From Lithodes maja (Eukaryota > Arthropoda > Malacostraca > Decapoda > Lithodidae), in assembly GCA_037953745.1 (NCBI GenBank), contig JBAKBP010000701.1, positions 1-64,000 on the forward strand: a DNA stretch of 64,000 nt, given 5' to 3'. Made by a program: the position numbers and the translations under genes. Positions within the stretch are counted from its first letter, which is position 1, and each line of letters starts with the position of its first letter. This document shows, in pieces, positions 62,607 to 64,000 of the stretch. A model generated the notes under the pieces. The model made no database searches and was not told where the DNA came from. It saw only the letters and a program-made list of their open reading frames with translations.

Positions 62607-63980
62607 CTAGACCCTCTGCCTTAAAGCTATACATGGTAAGGAAGGTTTGTCTAGAGCAACTGACAAGTATCTAGACAAAAACGTATGATTAGACGCCCAC
62701 AATTGAGTGGACGCGATATCTTCCACTGAAAAGTTTTTCAGGAAACGTAAAGAGGCTGCCCATTTGCGTAAATCGTGGGCCCTACCCACCACGCCGGGAT
62801 TACTCTCTTTAATGACTTCGACCAGAAGAGAGGCTAATCGCCGTTTAAGTAAGCGTTTACCCGTACTTGCTACCCATAAAGCACCTTGGGGGTTTAGAGG
62901 AGCTACTCTCAAATATTTGGTTAGGGCTTGCACTGGACATAGATTATGATGCACCTTTCCCCTTTTTAATACCGGCACCGTGAACTCTGAAAACATGTGT
63001 GCACTGTGCTCATTCTTGGCTACAAAACCTGGGGAAGGCGCAATGTAAATACATTCGTTAAGTCTACCAAACCTAAGGCAATTGGGTGTGTTGCTCATCG
63101 CCGCCAGCTCAGACACTCTGTTCCCGGTGGCCAAAGCCATAAGGAAAACCGCCTTTTTTAAGAGTAAAGCAAAGTCTGCAGTATTTTGGTACAGACGAGA
63201 GTGAAGTAAAGACAAAGCTTTGTCGAGAGACCAAGTAGGCATGAGCTGACGGGGAGGTGGGCGAAGTTTAAAACAAGCTCTCATAAAACCTGTTTCTTCC
63301 GCCACCGGTATGGAAAGACCTGTCAGGTCTAAAAAGGGCACTCTAATTGCAGTTAAGTGATTTTTTAATGTTACCACCGATAAATGATTCTGTTCAAACA
63401 GATAATTCAAGTAATTGAAAATTAAAGCCACTGACGGCACATTCTGTTCCGTTCTGACAATCCAGGAAGTAAAGGCTTGCCAATGTGAGTGATACTGACG
63501 TTTCGTAGACTGAGTATATTGATTGATTAATTTATTAGTCACATCTCTACTGTATGGTGCCAGCCACTTGGCCTTCTGAATGTCCATAATGCAAAAGTCA
63601 GCGAGGTCGCTAGGTTGCCAATCGTGTCTAAGTGGAAATACCCGACCGGGAGCGATACCGGGTCCGGGCACCACGTTTTCAATTGCTGGTACCACAACTG
63701 CGCCGGCCACAGGGGCGCGATTAGTGAGACTAAGCCTCGATAATCTCGTAGTTTGTTCACTACGTGGCACATTAGTGACGCATCTGGCGGTGGAAACAGA
63801 TAGATGGAGCTCCATCTGTTCCAGTCTGTCACTAGGGCGTCTGGCCCCCCTGCTGGCGTTATCGACCGGCGGGTGAGGTATAGAGGGAGTTTGTGAGTCT
63901 CCTCGGACGCAAAAAGATCCACTTGTGGATGGGAGAGCTCTGCAATCATTAGGTTGAAAATGGGTTGCTTGAGCTCCCAT
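62607..63980 (-). CDS. DIRS-type tyrosine recombinase, catalytic residues complete
   Basis: 457 codons open on the minus strand; the true start is probably downstream of the first Met, since the first 85 or so residues overlap the RT/methyltransferase frame and look like shadow sequence. The core-binding domain includes INQYTQSTKRQYHSHWQAFT and VPSVALIFNYLNYLF (residues 152-195). The catalytic domain has ATGNRVSELA (Arg288), AHDLRKWA (His402, Arg405), SNHTFLSRYL (His432, nucleophile Tyr438). This is the R...HxxR...H...Y tetrad-plus-Tyr of integrases of DIRS retrotransposons, which join circular DNA intermediates without staggered target duplications. No stop or frameshift. Alternatives such as Ngaro or Crypton YRs fit less well given the adjoining methyltransferase-like domain. 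Confidence 0.9.
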   Translation of the reverse strand: MGAQATHFQPNDCRALPSTSGSFCVRGDSQTPSIPHPPVDNASRGARRPSDRLEQMELHLSVSTARCVTNVPRSEQTTRLSRLSLTNRAPVAGAVVVPAIENVVPGPGIAPGRVFPLRHDWQPSDLADFCIMDIQKAKWLAPYSRDVTNKLINQYTQSTKRQYHSHWQAFTSWIVRTEQNVPSVALIFNYLNYLFEQNHLSVVTLKNHLTAIRVPFLDLTGLSIPVAEETGFMRACFKLRPPPRQLMPTWSLDKALSLLHSRLYQNTADFALLLKKAVFLMALATGNRVSELAAMSNTPNCLRFGRLNECIYIAPSPGFVAKNEHSAHMFSEFTVPVLKRGKVHHNLCPVQALTKYLRVAPLNPQGALWVASTGKRLLKRRLASLLVEVIKESNPGVVGRAHDLRKWAASLRFLKNFSVEDIASTQLWASNHTFLSRYLSVALDKPSLPCIALRQRV

Positions 63981-64000
63981 TCTACTGTTGTGCTCTGTCT
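63539..64000 (-). CDS. DIRS-type RT polyprotein, methyltransferase-like C-terminus (partial, off window)
   Basis: On the minus strand entering from the right edge: the RNase H/methyltransferase junction reads TTVEWELKQPIFN, then SHPQVDLFASEETHKLPLYL, YLFPPPDASLMCHVVNKLRD and LIAPLWPAQLWYQQLKTWCP, stopping at 63539. It is parallel to the end of the plus-strand element (HPQVDLFASSGTNK..., AFPPPDALLM) but clearly a different family by sequence. It overlaps the YR frame by several hundred bases, the normal DIRS arrangement. RT and RNase H lie beyond the window. Confidence 0.85.
   Translation of the reverse strand, partial: RQSTTVEWELKQPIFNLMIAELSHPQVDLFASEETHKLPLYLTRRSITPAGGPDALVTDWNRWSSIYLFPPPDASLMCHVVNKLRDYRGLVSLIAPLWPAQLWYQQLKTWCPDPVSLPVGYFHLDTIGNLATSLTFALWTFRRPSGWHHTVEM

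Noticed and set aside
1..64000. Bacterial-style features (operons, Shine-Dalgarno sites, CRISPR arrays) and rRNA genes
   Set aside because: The window is eukaryotic; no spaced direct-repeat array or rRNA sequence was seen.

Overview
This is a eukaryotic, animal-type window: spliced coding sequence, GT-AG introns, and most bases made of transposable elements, microsatellites and fold-back repeats. The only host gene I can support is a teneurin (Ten-m/Ten-a family) on the minus strand, seen as three exons (16507-16618, 11182-11386, 7200-7394) whose protein matches the extracellular stretch leading into the EGF-like repeats. The peptide resembles the arthropod Ten-m sequence. With the mix of CR1/Jockey-like and RTE-like LINEs, DIRS, piggyBac and pogo-like elements, I infer an arthropod, plausibly a crustacean; the species is not determined.

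Layout. 1-7.2 kb: no recognisable gene; two TTAA-flanked MITEs, direct repeats and GC-rich hairpins. 7.2-16.6 kb: teneurin exons with introns of 3.8 and 5.1 kb that contain LINE fragments and MITEs. 16.6-24 kb: a third MITE copy, a tRNA-Arg-like relic, two recent LINE insertions with perfect target-site duplications (17910-20309 minus, 21412-23057 plus), and a long hairpin split by a SINE. 24-28.4 kb: short dispersed repeats and an RNase H LINE remnant. 28.4-31 kb: a LINE reverse transcriptase with a long open frame.

31.5-41.6 kb is one old CR1-like LINE taken apart by later insertions: an RTE-like LINE that encodes a PHD-like zinc finger (itself hit by a TIR element and a piggyBac element), three related 480-bp TTAA MITEs, and another RTE-like LINE. 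At the TTAA sites, removing the insert restores the LINE frame. 43-47.2 kb holds a two-ORF CR1-like LINE with both frames open. 48.6-51.7 kb holds an intact 987-residue EN-RT LINE ORF.

52-64 kb is dominated by tyrosine-recombinase (DIRS-type) retrotransposons: a plus-strand element with gag, RT/RNase H/methyltransferase-like and the start of a YR gene, whose 5' leader contains a second piggyBac element; then, facing it, a minus-strand DIRS with an apparently complete YR. Between them lies a 492-bp segment bounded by perfect 69-bp inverted arms that carry splice-like GT and AG signals.

The least ordinary items are the two piggyBac copies whose long ORF lacks the catalytic domain but keeps acidic, AT-hook-like and C-terminal zinc-finger parts; the DIRS inverted-arm junction; the PHD-like finger inside a LINE ORF; a teneurin EGF1 that lacks one cysteine; and recurrent C(A/C)G-containing micro-insertions at GTA trinucleotides.
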